Shown here one piece after another: positions 1 to 8,921 of a stretch of 64,000 nt of DNA (the first letter of the stretch is position 1; every line of letters starts with the position of its first letter). The position numbers and the translations under genes are program-made. The DNA comes from Pseudanabaena sp. SR411 (GTDB lineage: Bacteria > Cyanobacteriota > Cyanobacteriia > Pseudanabaenales > Pseudanabaenaceae): the NCBI RefSeq assembly GCF_002251945.1, contig NZ_NDHW01000037.1, positions 99,511 through 163,510 on the forward strand, written 5' to 3'. The notes under the pieces were generated by a model, which was not told the DNA's origin, did not search any database, and saw only the letters and a program-made list of their open reading frames with translations.

Positions 1-595
1 GTCGCACTGTACCACCCGTGACTTCAATCATTTCATTTGCCGTGGTATAGCCATTGGCGGGAGCATATTGCCAACTTTCGGGACGTTGCAGTTGATCAAC
101 AGGCAACTGGCGAATTAACATCGAAGAGGTTTCGATATGAATGTATTGATGCTCGATCGCCATCATCAACGCCCAAAGTGGATGCTCTGAATTAATCGGC
201 AGGGTAATATTTGTTAAGTTATTAATTAGCTCAGAAATTGCGTTATAAACTTGGTCGCGATATTGCCAAACATCTGTAACTTCTGCTTGGCGAAGATTAT
301 CAAAAATATTAGCTATTTCTTCGGGTTTCTCTGGATCAACTCCAAGTTCAAAAAGCCTTTCAAAATCAGGATTTAGGCGTTGATCTAATAAGCCAACTTT
401 GACTAATTTATTAATATAAAAGGCTGCCGAATGCCCTAAATAGAAAATCAATAAATTGCGTAAGGGATCTGGATTTGTATAAAAAGTTTCTGGATTAACC
501 AAACTTTTCATTAAGCTATCTTCAATTTGCCAAGCTCTTTGAAAATAGGCAAGAATTTCTGGGCGATCGCAACGGTGGAGATTTGGTGGTTGCAT
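1..595 (-). CDS. OvoA/EgtB-family sulfoxide synthase, N-terminal part (cut by window edge)
   Basis: Reading down from the ATG at 595 gives about 198 codons open to the window edge. The protein starts MQPPNLHRCDRPEILAYF and has an N-terminal DinB-like iron-binding helical domain: a first histidine in YLGHSAAFYINKL and an HxxxHxE-like pair in IEHQYIHIETSS. FYINKL and the following GVDPEKPEEI segment resemble OvoA (5-histidylcysteine sulfoxide synthase) more than actinobacterial EgtB. This family joins a thiol to a histidine derivative using non-heme iron and oxygen. It lies 15 bp downstream of egtD on the same strand, so the two are probably co-transcribed for a thiol-histidine antioxidant. The catalytic FGE-type domain is outside the window, so EgtB versus OvoA stays open. 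Confidence 0.75.
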   Translation of the reverse strand, partial: MQPPNLHRCDRPEILAYFQRAWQIEDSLMKSLVNPETFYTNPDPLRNLLIFYLGHSAAFYINKLVKVGLLDQRLNPDFERLFELGVDPEKPEEIANIFDNLRQAEVTDVWQYRDQVYNAISELINNLTNITLPINSEHPLWALMMAIEHQYIHIETSSMLIRQLPVDQLQRPESWQYAPANGYTTANEMIEVTGGTVR

Positions 596-610
596 AGAAT
601 TAAGGCAATA

Positions 611-1630
611 TTAATTATGGGGAACTTGACAAAGAACTAAGCCAAACCATTTTTGGGGATCTGTCCAGATTTTGACGGTTTCTAAACCCTGCGATCGCAG
701 TTGTGCTTGAACTTTTTCTAAGTCAAATTTACGCGAGATCTCCGTAAGAATGCTTTCACCTGCTTCAAATTGAACCTTGAGATCGAGTATTTCGAGAGAT
801 GCTTGATGGGGCGATCGCGCATGTAAATACATTTCAATTTGATGATCGATCTCGTTATAAATGGCTTGGTGCTTAAATAAATCGAGATCAAAATCACCTT
901 GAAATCGCCAATTTAAATGGGCAAGCATATTCAAGTTAAAGGCAGCCGTTACTTCTTGACTATCGTTATAAGCGGCTTCTAAGATTTCTTTCGGTTTCTG
1001 CAAATCAATTCCTAATAAGAAATAATCTCCTTGAGTCAAAGCATGGGAAACCTTACCTAAAAAATCATTGGATTCGGATTCTGTGAAGTTACCGATCGAG
1101 CTACCTAAAAAGAAAATCATCCGCGATCGCAAATGGTTTTTGCCCAAGTGAAATAACGCTTCGTCATATGTGCCAATCAGTCCTTCAATGGATAAATCGG
1201 AATATTTTTGTTGTAAATGTAAGACTGTAGTTTTGAGAATGCCACCACTCACATCAATGGGAATATAGCTAAAAGCATCGGGTATGACTTTAGTTAAGGA
1301 GTTAGCAACTTTTTGATAAGCATTTAATAAATAATGAGTTTTTGCAGAGCTACCGCTACCTAGTTCTACCAATTCACAGCAACCTGTAATTGCTGCAATT
1401 TCATCAGCGTATTGATTGAGAATCCATGCTTCGGTGCGGGTGGGATAATATTCAGGTAAATCACAAATCTGCTCAAATAATTCTGAACCGTGATCGTCAT
1501 AAAAATACTTGGGCGGCAAACTCTTCGGTTTTTTTGTTAATCCTTGAACAACATCATGACCATCTTTTTCAAAAATTTGATTAGTCGATGAATTATGTTG
1601 ATGGAGTATTTGTAAATGCTTAACTGTCAT
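611..1630 (-). CDS. egtD: L-histidine N-alpha-methyltransferase EgtD
   Basis: 339 aa, the usual length for EgtD, which trimethylates histidine to hercynine with SAM in ergothioneine synthesis. Family marks include the N-terminal LPPKYFYDDHGSELFEQI block, the SAM-binding VELGSGSSAKTHYLL motif and the FFLGSSIGNF block that contributes to the histidine pocket. It is cytosolic, with no signal or membrane segments. The next gene on the strand, 15 bp away, encodes an OvoA/EgtB-like sulfoxide synthase, which would use hercynine or histidine. The start is the ATG at 1630 (MTVKHLQ). Confidence 0.9.
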   Translation of the reverse strand: MTVKHLQILHQHNSSTNQIFEKDGHDVVQGLTKKPKSLPPKYFYDDHGSELFEQICDLPEYYPTRTEAWILNQYADEIAAITGCCELVELGSGSSAKTHYLLNAYQKVANSLTKVIPDAFSYIPIDVSGGILKTTVLHLQQKYSDLSIEGLIGTYDEALFHLGKNHLRSRMIFFLGSSIGNFTESESNDFLGKVSHALTQGDYFLLGIDLQKPKEILEAAYNDSQEVTAAFNLNMLAHLNWRFQGDFDLDLFKHQAIYNEIDHQIEMYLHARSPHQASLEILDLKVQFEAGESILTEISRKFDLEKVQAQLRSQGLETVKIWTDPQKWFGLVLCQVPHN

Positions 1631-1722
1631 GCTCGGATTTATGTCTGTTGATGTTTATACGATAGATTAATTTTTTTGGATGAAAGCTAGAAACTCCTTT
1701 TTATATAACAATCCTAATTTAT

Positions 1723-1751
1723 AGAAGAGCAGCCTGAAAGGCTGCTCTTCT
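1723..1751. terminator. 13-bp hairpin terminator after the TspO-DCC pair
   Basis: Perfect palindrome with arms AGAAGAGCAGCCT and AGGCTGCTCTTCT around a GAA loop, abutting the TspO stop codon. It sits where minus-strand transcripts of the DCC-tspO pair should end. It belongs to the 3-nt-loop hairpin family seen throughout the window. Confidence 0.7.
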
Positions 1752-2224
1752 TAGGGTTGCTGTGGATTTAATCTTGCCATCACCCATGTTACATATGTGC
1801 CGACGGGACTCCAAAGCAAATAGGGTAATAATAACCATCCTGCCAAGCTGGAGATTTGCCAAACTTGAGTTGTTAAAACTAACCCCAATATAAAACCGAT
1901 CGCTCCTACGAGTGCCCCTAACCTGACATTACGAAATCGGGTCATCACTGGGGTATAGGCTAAAATTGCAATTTCCAAGATCGCATAGCCAACCATCAGT
2001 AACCATGTGTTAACTGTGGCAGGTTGGGCTTCCCAGAGGAAGGCGGCGGAAGTGATGCCACAAATAAAAATCGCGATCCAAATAAAGGGAATTGCGCCTT
2101 CAAAGGTGAGCCATCGTGGACGACGCAACCGCATAAACCATTTGTAGTCAGCGGGATAAAGCTTGTTGAGGGCAAATCCACCAACAAAGGAGATAACCAC
2201 GATCGCTAGCCAAGTAATAATCAT
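1751..2224 (-). CDS. TspO/MBR family tryptophan-rich sensory protein
   Basis: 157 aa with five predicted membrane segments and many Trp, the usual size of bacterial TspO. The RPRWLTFEGAIPFIW segment after TM1 and the WLLLPYLLWSPVGTYV segment at the last helix are typical of the family. TspO proteins bind porphyrins and cholesterol-like ligands and modulate tetrapyrrole or stress responses. The start codon overlaps the stop of the upstream DCC gene by 4 bp (ATGA), indicating translational coupling. Confidence 0.85.
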   Translation of the reverse strand: MIITWLAIVVISFVGGFALNKLYPADYKWFMRLRRPRWLTFEGAIPFIWIAIFICGITSAAFLWEAQPATVNTWLLMVGYAILEIAILAYTPVMTRFRNVRLGALVGAIGFILGLVLTTQVWQISSLAGWLLLPYLLWSPVGTYVTWVMARLNPQQP

Positions 2225-2706
2225 GATGTTTCCTGATCGGCGATCGCACAGCCATCAGTACAACCTTGCAATCTTTGCCGACGTTCAGCAACGATAGTTT
2301 GGAGATCGGCGCGACCAGTTAGTAAAAGGCGATAGTCTGCCCAAACGCCATAAAGTGCATCGGCTAAGCTCCCGACTAATGGCAATTTGGTAATTGCATA
2401 GATCCAACCGATGCCTAGAATGTCATAGGTTTGGCGAAATACTTCAACATTTTGAACGATCTCACCATTAGGCAACACTGCATGAATCCGTCCCATGGCA
2501 GTCTCAAAATCAATCCCCGCATTGTCAGCAGGATTGTAGTCATCGGCGGCGATATCCACAAATTTAATCAAACCGCGATCGCCATCTTTGCCTTTTAAAA
2601 AGTTAACTTCACGCACACAGAGAGGACAAGCGCCATCGTATAGCAGCTTAATTTTCCATGTGGACGCTTGGGGGGCGAGTTTGTCTGTTACCTGTGGAGA
2701 TAGCAT
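2221..2706 (-). CDS. Thiol-disulfide oxidoreductase, DCC (DUF393) family
   Basis: 161 aa. LLYDGACPLCVREVNFL near residue 22 is the DxxCPxC signature that names the DCC family, a thioredoxin-like fold. No signal peptide is visible, so it is probably cytosolic or membrane-associated. It is the first gene of a two-gene unit with tspO, overlapping it by 4 bp. The substrate cannot be deduced. Confidence 0.8.
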   Translation of the reverse strand: MLSPQVTDKLAPQASTWKIKLLYDGACPLCVREVNFLKGKDGDRGLIKFVDIAADDYNPADNAGIDFETAMGRIHAVLPNGEIVQNVEVFRQTYDILGIGWIYAITKLPLVGSLADALYGVWADYRLLLTGRADLQTIVAERRQRLQGCTDGCAIADQETS

Positions 2707-2770
2707 TTGGTTCGGCTGATGTAGTTTCTAGCCCTATTTTATCGAGATCGCTTTGGATTTATCTTTGCAC

Positions 2771-2811
2771 AAAGGAATAGATACGACGCAAAGCGTCGCA
2801 TCTATTCCTTT
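2771..2811. terminator. 19-bp palindrome with AAA loop
   Basis: Arms AAAGGAATAGATACGACGC and GCGTCGCATCTATTCCTTT with one mismatched pair and an AAA loop. It lies between the DCC start and the metallo-hydrolase stop, and is followed by a second hairpin at 2826-2848. Confidence 0.55.
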
Positions 2812-2825
2812 AGATTAGTAAATTA

Positions 2826-2848
2826 ATGGCGCGGCTTCGCCGCGCCAT
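2826..2848. terminator. 10-bp GC-rich hairpin with TTC loop
   Basis: ATGGCGCGGC and GCCGCGCCAT flank a TTC loop, 35 bp downstream of the metallo-hydrolase stop on the minus strand. Nearly the same core recurs at 61380-61428. A terminator role is plausible but there is no clear U-tract. Confidence 0.5.
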
Positions 2849-2883
2849 CAAAAATATAATTCTTTGTTTTATGGAAGCCTATA

Positions 2884-3768
2884 TCAAACTTTAACTAGGG
2901 GCTTGGAACCAGTGCGAACAGGAATAGAAATATACATGCCTTCCCTAGCCATCACCGCTCCCGCAAACTTCTCTTGAGCTAGCCGACCAAACTCATCTAA
3001 CTGATCGTCACTATGCAAAGGATCATGATGGAAAATTACGAGCGTCTTCACATTGGCAGCCTCAGCAACTTTGATCGCCTCTTGCCATGTCGAATGCCCC
3101 CAGCCGATTTTGGGACTGGAGCTTGACCAATATTCTTCATCAGAATAAGTAGCATCCATAATCAACACATCAGCATCACGCGCCAGATATACCAGATTTT
3201 CATCAATGCGATCGCCAAAATGTTCAGTATCCGTCGCATAAACCGCCACGCGATCGCCACAACTCACTCGATAACCTGTCGCCTCCCCTGGATGATTCAG
3301 CAGCCCTGTCTCAATAGTGACCCCATTCCCAATCTCGATCACACTCGGAACTTCAACATCAAAAAACTCTAAACATGAAGCCATCACCCTTAATGGCACA
3401 GGAAAATTAGGATGATGCATCTGCTCCTCTAAGCGTTCCTGCATCGTTTGCCCTGTCGGGGCAATTTTCCCGTAAATTTTAAATAGATTCCCTTTCACAA
3501 AAGCAGGTGTAAAAAAAGGAAACCCCTGAACATGATCCCAATGGCTATGGGTAAAGAAAATACTCGCCTCGATCGGCATCTGCTTTAACAGATGCTGTCC
3601 TAACACCCTAATCCCCGTTCCCCCATCAAAGATGATACGTTCACCTTGGCAACGCATTTCTACACAAGGCGTATTGCCACCATAGCGTACTGTGGTTGGA
3701 CCAGGGGTAGCTATACTGCCACGCACACCCCAAAAATGAATAGAGAACTCGCTGTCAGAAATGGACAT
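2884..3768 (-). CDS. MBL-fold metallo-hydrolase
   Basis: 294 aa. The N-terminal HFWGVRGSIATPGPTTVRYG and GGNTPCVE segments are typical of a stand-alone metallo-beta-lactamase subfamily. The metal-binding THSHWDH motif (HxHxDH) is complete, with later His and Asp ligands in LNHPGEATGY, ATDTEHF and FHHDPLH. Such proteins hydrolyse phosphodiesters or related esters; the exact substrate is unknown. No signal peptide is seen. It is divergent from the P-type ATPase across a 515-bp gap. Confidence 0.8.
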   Translation of the reverse strand: MSISDSEFSIHFWGVRGSIATPGPTTVRYGGNTPCVEMRCQGERIIFDGGTGIRVLGQHLLKQMPIEASIFFTHSHWDHVQGFPFFTPAFVKGNLFKIYGKIAPTGQTMQERLEEQMHHPNFPVPLRVMASCLEFFDVEVPSVIEIGNGVTIETGLLNHPGEATGYRVSCGDRVAVYATDTEHFGDRIDENLVYLARDADVLIMDATYSDEEYWSSSSPKIGWGHSTWQEAIKVAEAANVKTLVIFHHDPLHSDDQLDEFGRLAQEKFAGAVMAREGMYISIPVRTGSKPLVKV

Positions 3769-4283
3769 TAGCTAACTCATTGTCAGAGAATTTTGAACCA
3801 TTGGGGCAAGTCTGAAAACCTAGAAAATTTTAGTAAATTTCTACTTTTAAATTGTTAATCTCAACACTAAGCGTGAATACTAAACGACATTACAAATCTT
3901 GCGACTCTTAGCTGCATTACTGTTCAGTTGTTACAATTTATTATCTAGTATGAATAGCAGCTATGTACTACTCACCTAAAATTTAAATCTAGACACCTTT
4001 AATTTTAGCAGTCCCATAGAATAAGCAAGATTGGTAGGAAACGATTAAAATATCAGAACGCTGTATCAGAATAATTACCCAATCAATCAAATTAGATTTG
4101 GGTATATGCTAACCCTATGTATTGCTTTGTGGCTATCAGCTTTTAGTACTAGCTAGCGACAGACAGACATCGTGAGGAACTAGCAAATTACAAAAAATGT
4201 TTTTTACACGTGCGGCAAGGTCACACCTGTAAAAAGTAAGTTCTTCAAATTATAGATTTTTTATAAATTTTGGATACAAGTTT
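3769..4283. other. 515-bp divergent intergenic region
   Basis: AT-rich with no supported ORF on either strand. It must carry the promoters of the metallo-hydrolase and the copper-type ATPase. Two imperfect inverted repeats are visible: ACCCAA...TTTGGGT near 4077-4104, and TTTTTACACGTG...CACACCTGTAAAAA at 4201-4235. The second lies 48 bp before the ATPase start and could be an operator; this is untested. Confidence 0.4.
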
Positions 4284-6644
4284 GTGGTACTGACTCAATC
4301 AATAGCAACAGCATCTTCTGCCCTACAGTCTAGCTCCTTAACCCTAGCGATCGCAGGCATGAAGTGCGCGGGTTGTGTGGCAACAGTTGAAAAGCGTTTG
4401 CTAGCCTGTGACGGGGTAAAGGCGGCAAGTGTGAATTTACTAACGGAGAAAGCAACCGTAGTTTATGGTGGTGAAAGCTTGCCACAGGATTTAGCACCAC
4501 AATTGATTGAGGCGATCGCCAAAGCAGGTTTTGCGGCGGAGTTGATTAATAAAGGCGATCGCCAATCTTCTCGCAATGCTGTATCTAAAAATTCCCCTCA
4601 AAGTTCTGGGTTCGGGCTGACCAAAGAAATTGTTATTCCTGCCTCGTTGGTGATTTTAGCGATCGTCGGACATTTGGGTTTAATCGGTGTCGCTGATTTG
4701 CCCTTGATTGGCAATATGTATGCCCATTGGCTAGTCTCAACCGTAGCCTTAGGCTGGATCGGTCGTCCGATTTGGTGGGATGGCTTGAAATCACTGTGGT
4801 ATCGCGCCCCCAATATGAACTCCTTGGTGGGTTTAGGAACAATTTCGGCATATTTAGCTAGCACGATCGCCTTATTTGTACCGCAGTTAAATTGGCAATG
4901 CTTTTTTGAAGAGCCTGTAATGCTTTTGGGTTTTGTGCTTCTGGGACAAGCTCTGTTAGAACGCGCTAAGGGCAAAGCCTCAAATGCAATTCGCGCTTTG
5001 ATGGAGTTGCAACCTGCTAGCGCCAGATTATTAATCAATAGCACTGATGGCGATCTGCAAGTACCAATGGCAGTCGAAGATCTGCAAGTAGGCGATCGCA
5101 TCGTGGTTTGGGCTGGAGAAAAAATCCCCGTTGATGGCGAAATTATTGGTGGTGGTTCTAGCGTTGATGAGTCAATGCTCACGGGTGAATCAAGCCCTGT
5201 TGCTAAGCAATTGGGAGCGCGAGTCACTGGGGGAACCTTGAATTTGACAGGCGCGATTACAGTCCAAGTTTTGCAAACTGGCTCGGAAACGACTTTGGCG
5301 CGGATTGTCTCGCTCGTAGAATCAGCGCAGGCAAGCAAAGCCCCGATTCAATATCTAGCCGATCGCGTAGCAGGATATTTTGCTTACTCAGTGATGGCGA
5401 TCGCCGCTTTGACATTTTTGACATGGTACGGATTGCTCCATGCCGAAATTGTGTTTAGTTTGAAATTAGCGATCGCAGTTTTAGTAGTGGCTTGTCCCTG
5501 TGCGCTAGGATTGGCAACGCCAACAGCAATCATGGTCGGTACTGGGATCGGTGCAGAAAAGGGCATCTTAATCAAAGGTGGGGCAAGTCTAGAAAAGATC
5601 GATCAATTGTCGGCAGTGATCTTTGATAAAACAGGCACTTTGACCACAGGTAAGCCTGAAGTCACCGATGTGATCACCAATGACTTAATCGTTTTTGGGC
5701 GCAAACTAATCGAGCAAACTACTTTTAAGAGTATGGTCGAAGAGCGCGAAGTCCCAGCTTCCGCTTTACGGTTGTTGCAACTAGCTGCTAGTGCCGAAAC
5801 TGGCGCAAATCATATTCTCGGTGCAGCGACGATCGCTAAGGCTCAAGAGTTAAATATCGAGGTACTGCCAACACAATCTTCGCAAATTGTGACGGGCTGT
5901 GGTGTTGAAGCAATATTGACCACAGGAGAAGAAATTCTGGTGGGTAATAGTGCATGGTTGCGCGATCGCCAAGTGGAAATTTCTGACGAGATGCTAGAGC
6001 GTTCTCAGAATTTAGCAGAATTCGGCAAAACTCCAATTTTTATAGCTGTGGATTATCAACTGGTGGGGATCATCGCCATGCGCGATCGCCTTAAACCTGA
6101 AGCCCCAGAAGTTGTGCGCCAAATCGAAGCGATGGGTTTACAGGTTTGGATGCTCACGGGTGATCATCAAGAAACTGCCAAGGCGATCGCCAACCAATTA
6201 GGCATTCCCCCCGAACGGGCGATCGCTGAAGTCAAGCCCGACGGCAAGGCTGCCACGGTGATGAAATTAATCGCCGAAGGTCAGCGGGTGGCGATGATTG
6301 GGGATGGGGTTAATGATGCTCCAGCCTTAGCCAGTGCCACTATAGGCATTGCCCTCAGTTCAGGAACTGATGTAGCCATGGAAACCGCCGATATTGTATT
6401 AATGCGTCATGACATCAGCGATGTTGTCCCCGCAATCCAACTCAGTCGCGCCACCTTCAGCAAAATTCGCCAAAATCTATTTTGGGCTTTTGCTTACAAC
6501 ACATTAGCGATTCCCGTCGCCGCAGGTATTCTTTATCCCAGTTTTGGTATTTCTCTCAATCCCACGATCGCAGGTTTAGCAATGGCATTTAGTTCTGTCA
6601 GTGTGGTTTTGAGTTCGCTGTCATTGCGAGCCAGAAAACAATAG
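4284..6644 (+). CDS. Heavy-metal P1B-type ATPase, copper type
   Basis: 786 aa. It has an N-terminal metal-binding domain with GMKCAGCV (residues about 25-32), an A-domain TGES, the membrane [10 protein letters not shown] motif of Cu+/Ag+ pumps, the phosphorylation site DKTGTLTTG, and the hinge [12 protein letters not shown]. It exports or delivers copper across the plasma or thylakoid membrane; the N-terminus resembles CtaA more than PacS, and copper supply to plastocyanin fits the petE in this window. Odd: the nucleotide-domain HP dipeptide reads NHIL, and about 20 extra residues precede it. The GTG start at 4284 is the first in-frame start. Confidence 0.88.
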   Translation: MVLTQSIATASSALQSSSLTLAIAGMKCAGCVATVEKRLLACDGVKAASVNLLTEKATVVYGGESLPQDLAPQLIEAIAKAGFAAELINKGDRQSSRNAVSKNSPQSSGFGLTKEIVIPASLVILAIVGHLGLIGVADLPLIGNMYAHWLVSTVALGWIGRPIWWDGLKSLWYRAPNMNSLVGLGTISAYLASTIALFVPQLNWQCFFEEPVMLLGFVLLGQALLERAKGKASNAIRALMELQPASARLLINSTDGDLQVPMAVEDLQVGDRIVVWAGEKIPVDGEIIGGGSSVDESMLTGESSPVAKQLGARVTGGTLNLTGAITVQVLQTGSETTLARIVSLVESAQASKAPIQYLADRVAGYFAYSVMAIAALTFLTWYGLLHAEIVFSLKLAIAVLVVACPCALGLATPTAIMVGTGIGAEKGILIKGGASLEKIDQLSAVIFDKTGTLTTGKPEVTDVITNDLIVFGRKLIEQTTFKSMVEEREVPASALRLLQLAASAETGANHILGAATIAKAQELNIEVLPTQSSQIVTGCGVEAILTTGEEILVGNSAWLRDRQVEISDEMLERSQNLAEFGKTPIFIAVDYQLVGIIAMRDRLKPEAPEVVRQIEAMGLQVWMLTGDHQETAKAIANQLGIPPERAIAEVKPDGKAATVMKLIAEGQRVAMIGDGVNDAPALASATIGIALSSGTDVAMETADIVLMRHDISDVVPAIQLSRATFSKIRQNLFWAFAYNTLAIPVAAGILYPSFGISLNPTIAGLAMAFSSVSVVLSSLSLRARKQ

Positions 6645-6674
6645 GTTGTGCAGCGCAAAGCAAAGTACAACCTA
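6642..6674 (+). terminator. Hairpin terminator of the P-type ATPase
   Basis: TAGGTTGT and ACAACCTA arms include the ATPase stop codon, surround a CGCAAAGCA centre and are followed by CTTTTTTTG, a good U-tract. Confidence 0.7.
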
Positions 6675-6698
6675 CTTTTTTTGCAAAAAGATCTAATG

Positions 6699-6766
6699 TA
6701 GGGGCATAGCATTCCCGCAAGAATCCATTCTTTTAGACTGTTTTAATTTGGGAATGCTATGCCCTA
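6699..6766. repeat. 68-bp inverted repeat, possible MITE fragment
   Basis: Arms TAGGGGCATAGCATTCCC and GGGAATGCTATGCCCTA match except for a one-base bulge and enclose about 32 bp. It lies between the ATPase and the SMR gene with no ORF. The long loop separates it from the 3-nt-loop hairpins. Confidence 0.5.
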
Positions 6767-6920
6767 ACCTCGCAACGTGGGGACAATCTATCGTTGAAAG
6801 CAAAGAGGGTTGAGTATTTGCGACTCAAGATTGTGGTGGGGAGTATAAAAATATTGGCGAAAATGCTACACCCATACAAATTTTTGTTTTTTTATTTACA
6901 AATCAATTAAGGAATACACC

Positions 6921-7241
6921 GTGGATTGGATTAATTTAATAATTGCAGGACTATTGGAAGTTGTCTGGGCAAGTAGCTTGAAATACACCGAAGGCTTTAC
7001 AAAACCATTACCTACCCTCCTCACCATTTCAACGATCACAGCTAGCTTTATCCTGTTAGCACAAGCCTTAAAAACTCTACCAGTAGGCACTGGCTACGCA
7101 GTTTGGACAGGGATCGGTGTAGTGGGAACAGCGATCGTTGGTTCTATGTTTCTTGGTGAATCCCGTGATTTATCAAGATTTATCTGCATCAGTCTCATTG
7201 TGCTGGGTATTGTCGGTTTGCGATTTACAGGGTCAAAATGA
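6921..7241 (+). CDS. SMR family exporter, Gdx/SugE subtype
   Basis: 106 aa, four membrane segments. The proton and substrate glutamate is in GLLEVVWASSLKY (residue about 13), and GTGYAVWTGIGVVG in helix 3 plus SLKYTEGFT after helix 1 match the guanidinium-exporter (Gdx/SugE) branch rather than the EmrE drug exporter branch. The protein would work as a dual-topology dimer exchanging guanidinium or small quaternary cations for protons. The GTG start is supported by AAGGA 7 bp upstream. No guanidine riboswitch motif was recognised in the leader. Confidence 0.85.
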   Translation: MDWINLIIAGLLEVVWASSLKYTEGFTKPLPTLLTISTITASFILLAQALKTLPVGTGYAVWTGIGVVGTAIVGSMFLGESRDLSRFICISLIVLGIVGLRFTGSK

Positions 7242-7287
7242 TAGGATGATCGCTGCTTTGCAATGCCCTATCGCCTGAAGTACAAGA

Positions 7288-8889
7288 ATGGATTCTAAGC
7301 CTCTGCATGAAAAATCTTTGAATGCTAAGTCATTACTATTAAGTATTCTCAGCTTATTGTCTGTTTTATTTATTGTTTTCACTTTACAGGCAAGCTGGAA
7401 TAATCCACAGGAGCAGACAAAATTAGATTTGCTCCAAACTGATTTGATTTTGCAAGCCACACAAATTCAAGATCAAAATACAGAGAATGCTCAAGATCGT
7501 TCCCAAAAAGATGATATCTTCCAAGTCTTGATCGGTGAGAGTAAACCTCAAGACCTTTATAAACAGTCGCTCAGCAGTTATCAAGAAGTTCTCAAAGCCA
7601 ATAAATCCACACTCACTCGCCTCGATCGCCTAGCACTAGCTCCAGATTCAGGCGGCTATGATCCACAGGCTCTCTCGAAACAACAGCAAAAGAAACTAAC
7701 TAGCGTCAGTGAAATCAGTATTCGTGCGGGGCTTCTGCAAATGCAGACTGGTGATATTCAAGGGGCGATCGCGACATGGGAAGACGTGGCAAAATTAGAG
7801 GGAGAATCCATGAGCAGCTATGGATTAACTGCCCAGATTCTCAAAGGATTATGGTCAGAGCCGACGATGTTATTTCCTAATGCCGAAACTCAGATTCGGC
7901 GCACCCTTGATGGCTGGTATCGTAAAGTTGCACTGACTAAACTCTATCAATCTCAACAAAGAGATGAGAAATTACCTGAACTCGAACAACAAGCCCAAAT
8001 AGAAGTCAACTTAGCAATTAATCGTTTAGTAGTCGTTAATTCTATTCCCCTCATCGGTGGCAGTGTGGGGATCTTAGTGTGGTTAGGCTTACTAGTGCAA
8101 TGGATTTTCTTCCGTAAGTCTTCTCCATTCCATCGCAAAAGTGACCTAGACCAAAATCTCAATCAAATTAATTGGCAAGTGCCTTGGGGAATTGACACAA
8201 CTTGGGAAGTAATGGTGCTATGGTTTACCGCATTTTGCTTGATGACTCAATTAGTGTTGCCATTGATTTTTGAGTTCCTCGGTCTCCAATCAAGAGCCAG
8301 TGAAGATTTCACCATTCAAGCATTACTAGTTCTAATTCCCTATACGCTCTCCGTTATTCCCATGCTGCCAATTTTACAGGCTAGCCTTGCCGCCTACCGT
8401 CCTTTACCCGAAGGCTGGTTTCGCATCAAGATTACGCCGCCACAATGGTTAGCTTGGGGAATTGGCGGATATTTTGCCGCCGTTCCCTTAGTGCTGATCG
8501 TTTCTGTGATTAGCCAAAAATTCCTACAAGGACAAGGTGGCGGTAATCCTTTATTACCAATCTTGACCGAGAGCCAAAATGATCTGCCCAAGTTTTTACT
8601 CTGGACAACCCTTGCGATCGCTGCACCCTTCTTTGAGGAATACCTATTTCGCGGATTTCTATTACCATCATTGACCAAGTTTTTACCAGTTTGGGGTGCG
8701 ATCGCCCTCAGTGGATTTTTCTTTGCTCTCGCCCATTTAAATGTCGCGGATATTATTCCCCTCAGTGTTTTAGGAATGGTGATGGGTTTTGTCTATTGGC
8801 GATCAAAGAACTTACTCTCTTCGATGCTACTGCACTGCCTCTGGAATAGCGGCAGTTTCTTTGCGTTGATTGCCCTCGGTGGTAAATAG
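7288..8889 (+). CDS. CPBP-family intramembrane endopeptidase with long N-terminal domain
   Basis: 533 aa. The C-terminal domain carries the CPBP (Abi) motifs EEYLFRGFLLPSL, FALAHLN and LLHCLWNSG, the glutamate and histidine residues that form the metal or catalytic site in the membrane. Residues about 15-35 form one TM segment, followed by a roughly 200-residue soluble region with TPR-like helices (DIQGAIATWEDVAKLEG), then six or more TM segments. The substrate is unknown. It is convergent with tilS, and a shared palindrome covers both stop codons. Confidence 0.82.
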   Translation: MDSKPLHEKSLNAKSLLLSILSLLSVLFIVFTLQASWNNPQEQTKLDLLQTDLILQATQIQDQNTENAQDRSQKDDIFQVLIGESKPQDLYKQSLSSYQEVLKANKSTLTRLDRLALAPDSGGYDPQALSKQQQKKLTSVSEISIRAGLLQMQTGDIQGAIATWEDVAKLEGESMSSYGLTAQILKGLWSEPTMLFPNAETQIRRTLDGWYRKVALTKLYQSQQRDEKLPELEQQAQIEVNLAINRLVVVNSIPLIGGSVGILVWLGLLVQWIFFRKSSPFHRKSDLDQNLNQINWQVPWGIDTTWEVMVLWFTAFCLMTQLVLPLIFEFLGLQSRASEDFTIQALLVLIPYTLSVIPMLPILQASLAAYRPLPEGWFRIKITPPQWLAWGIGGYFAAVPLVLIVSVISQKFLQGQGGGNPLLPILTESQNDLPKFLLWTTLAIAAPFFEEYLFRGFLLPSLTKFLPVWGAIALSGFFFALAHLNVADIIPLSVLGMVMGFVYWRSKNLLSSMLLHCLWNSGSFFALIALGGK

Positions 8890-8921
8890 CTAGAAGGTTT
8901 GCAAAGCAAACCTTCTAGCTA
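8887..8921. terminator. Bidirectional palindrome shared by CPBP gene and tilS
   Basis: A 16-bp perfect stem (TAGCTAGAAGGTTTGC, AAA loop, and its complement). Each arm contains the stop codon of the converging gene: TAG at 8887-8889 on the plus strand and TAG at 8917-8915 on the minus strand. Confidence 0.75.

Noticed and set aside
4598..5338. 246-codon minus-strand frame
   Set aside because: Lies wholly inside the P-type ATPase gene on the other strand, with no motif.
6767..6920. Guanidine riboswitch before the Gdx-type exporter
   Set aside because: Searched for ykkC class I-III motifs by eye (paired ACGR loops, conserved purine-rich core); none is convincing.
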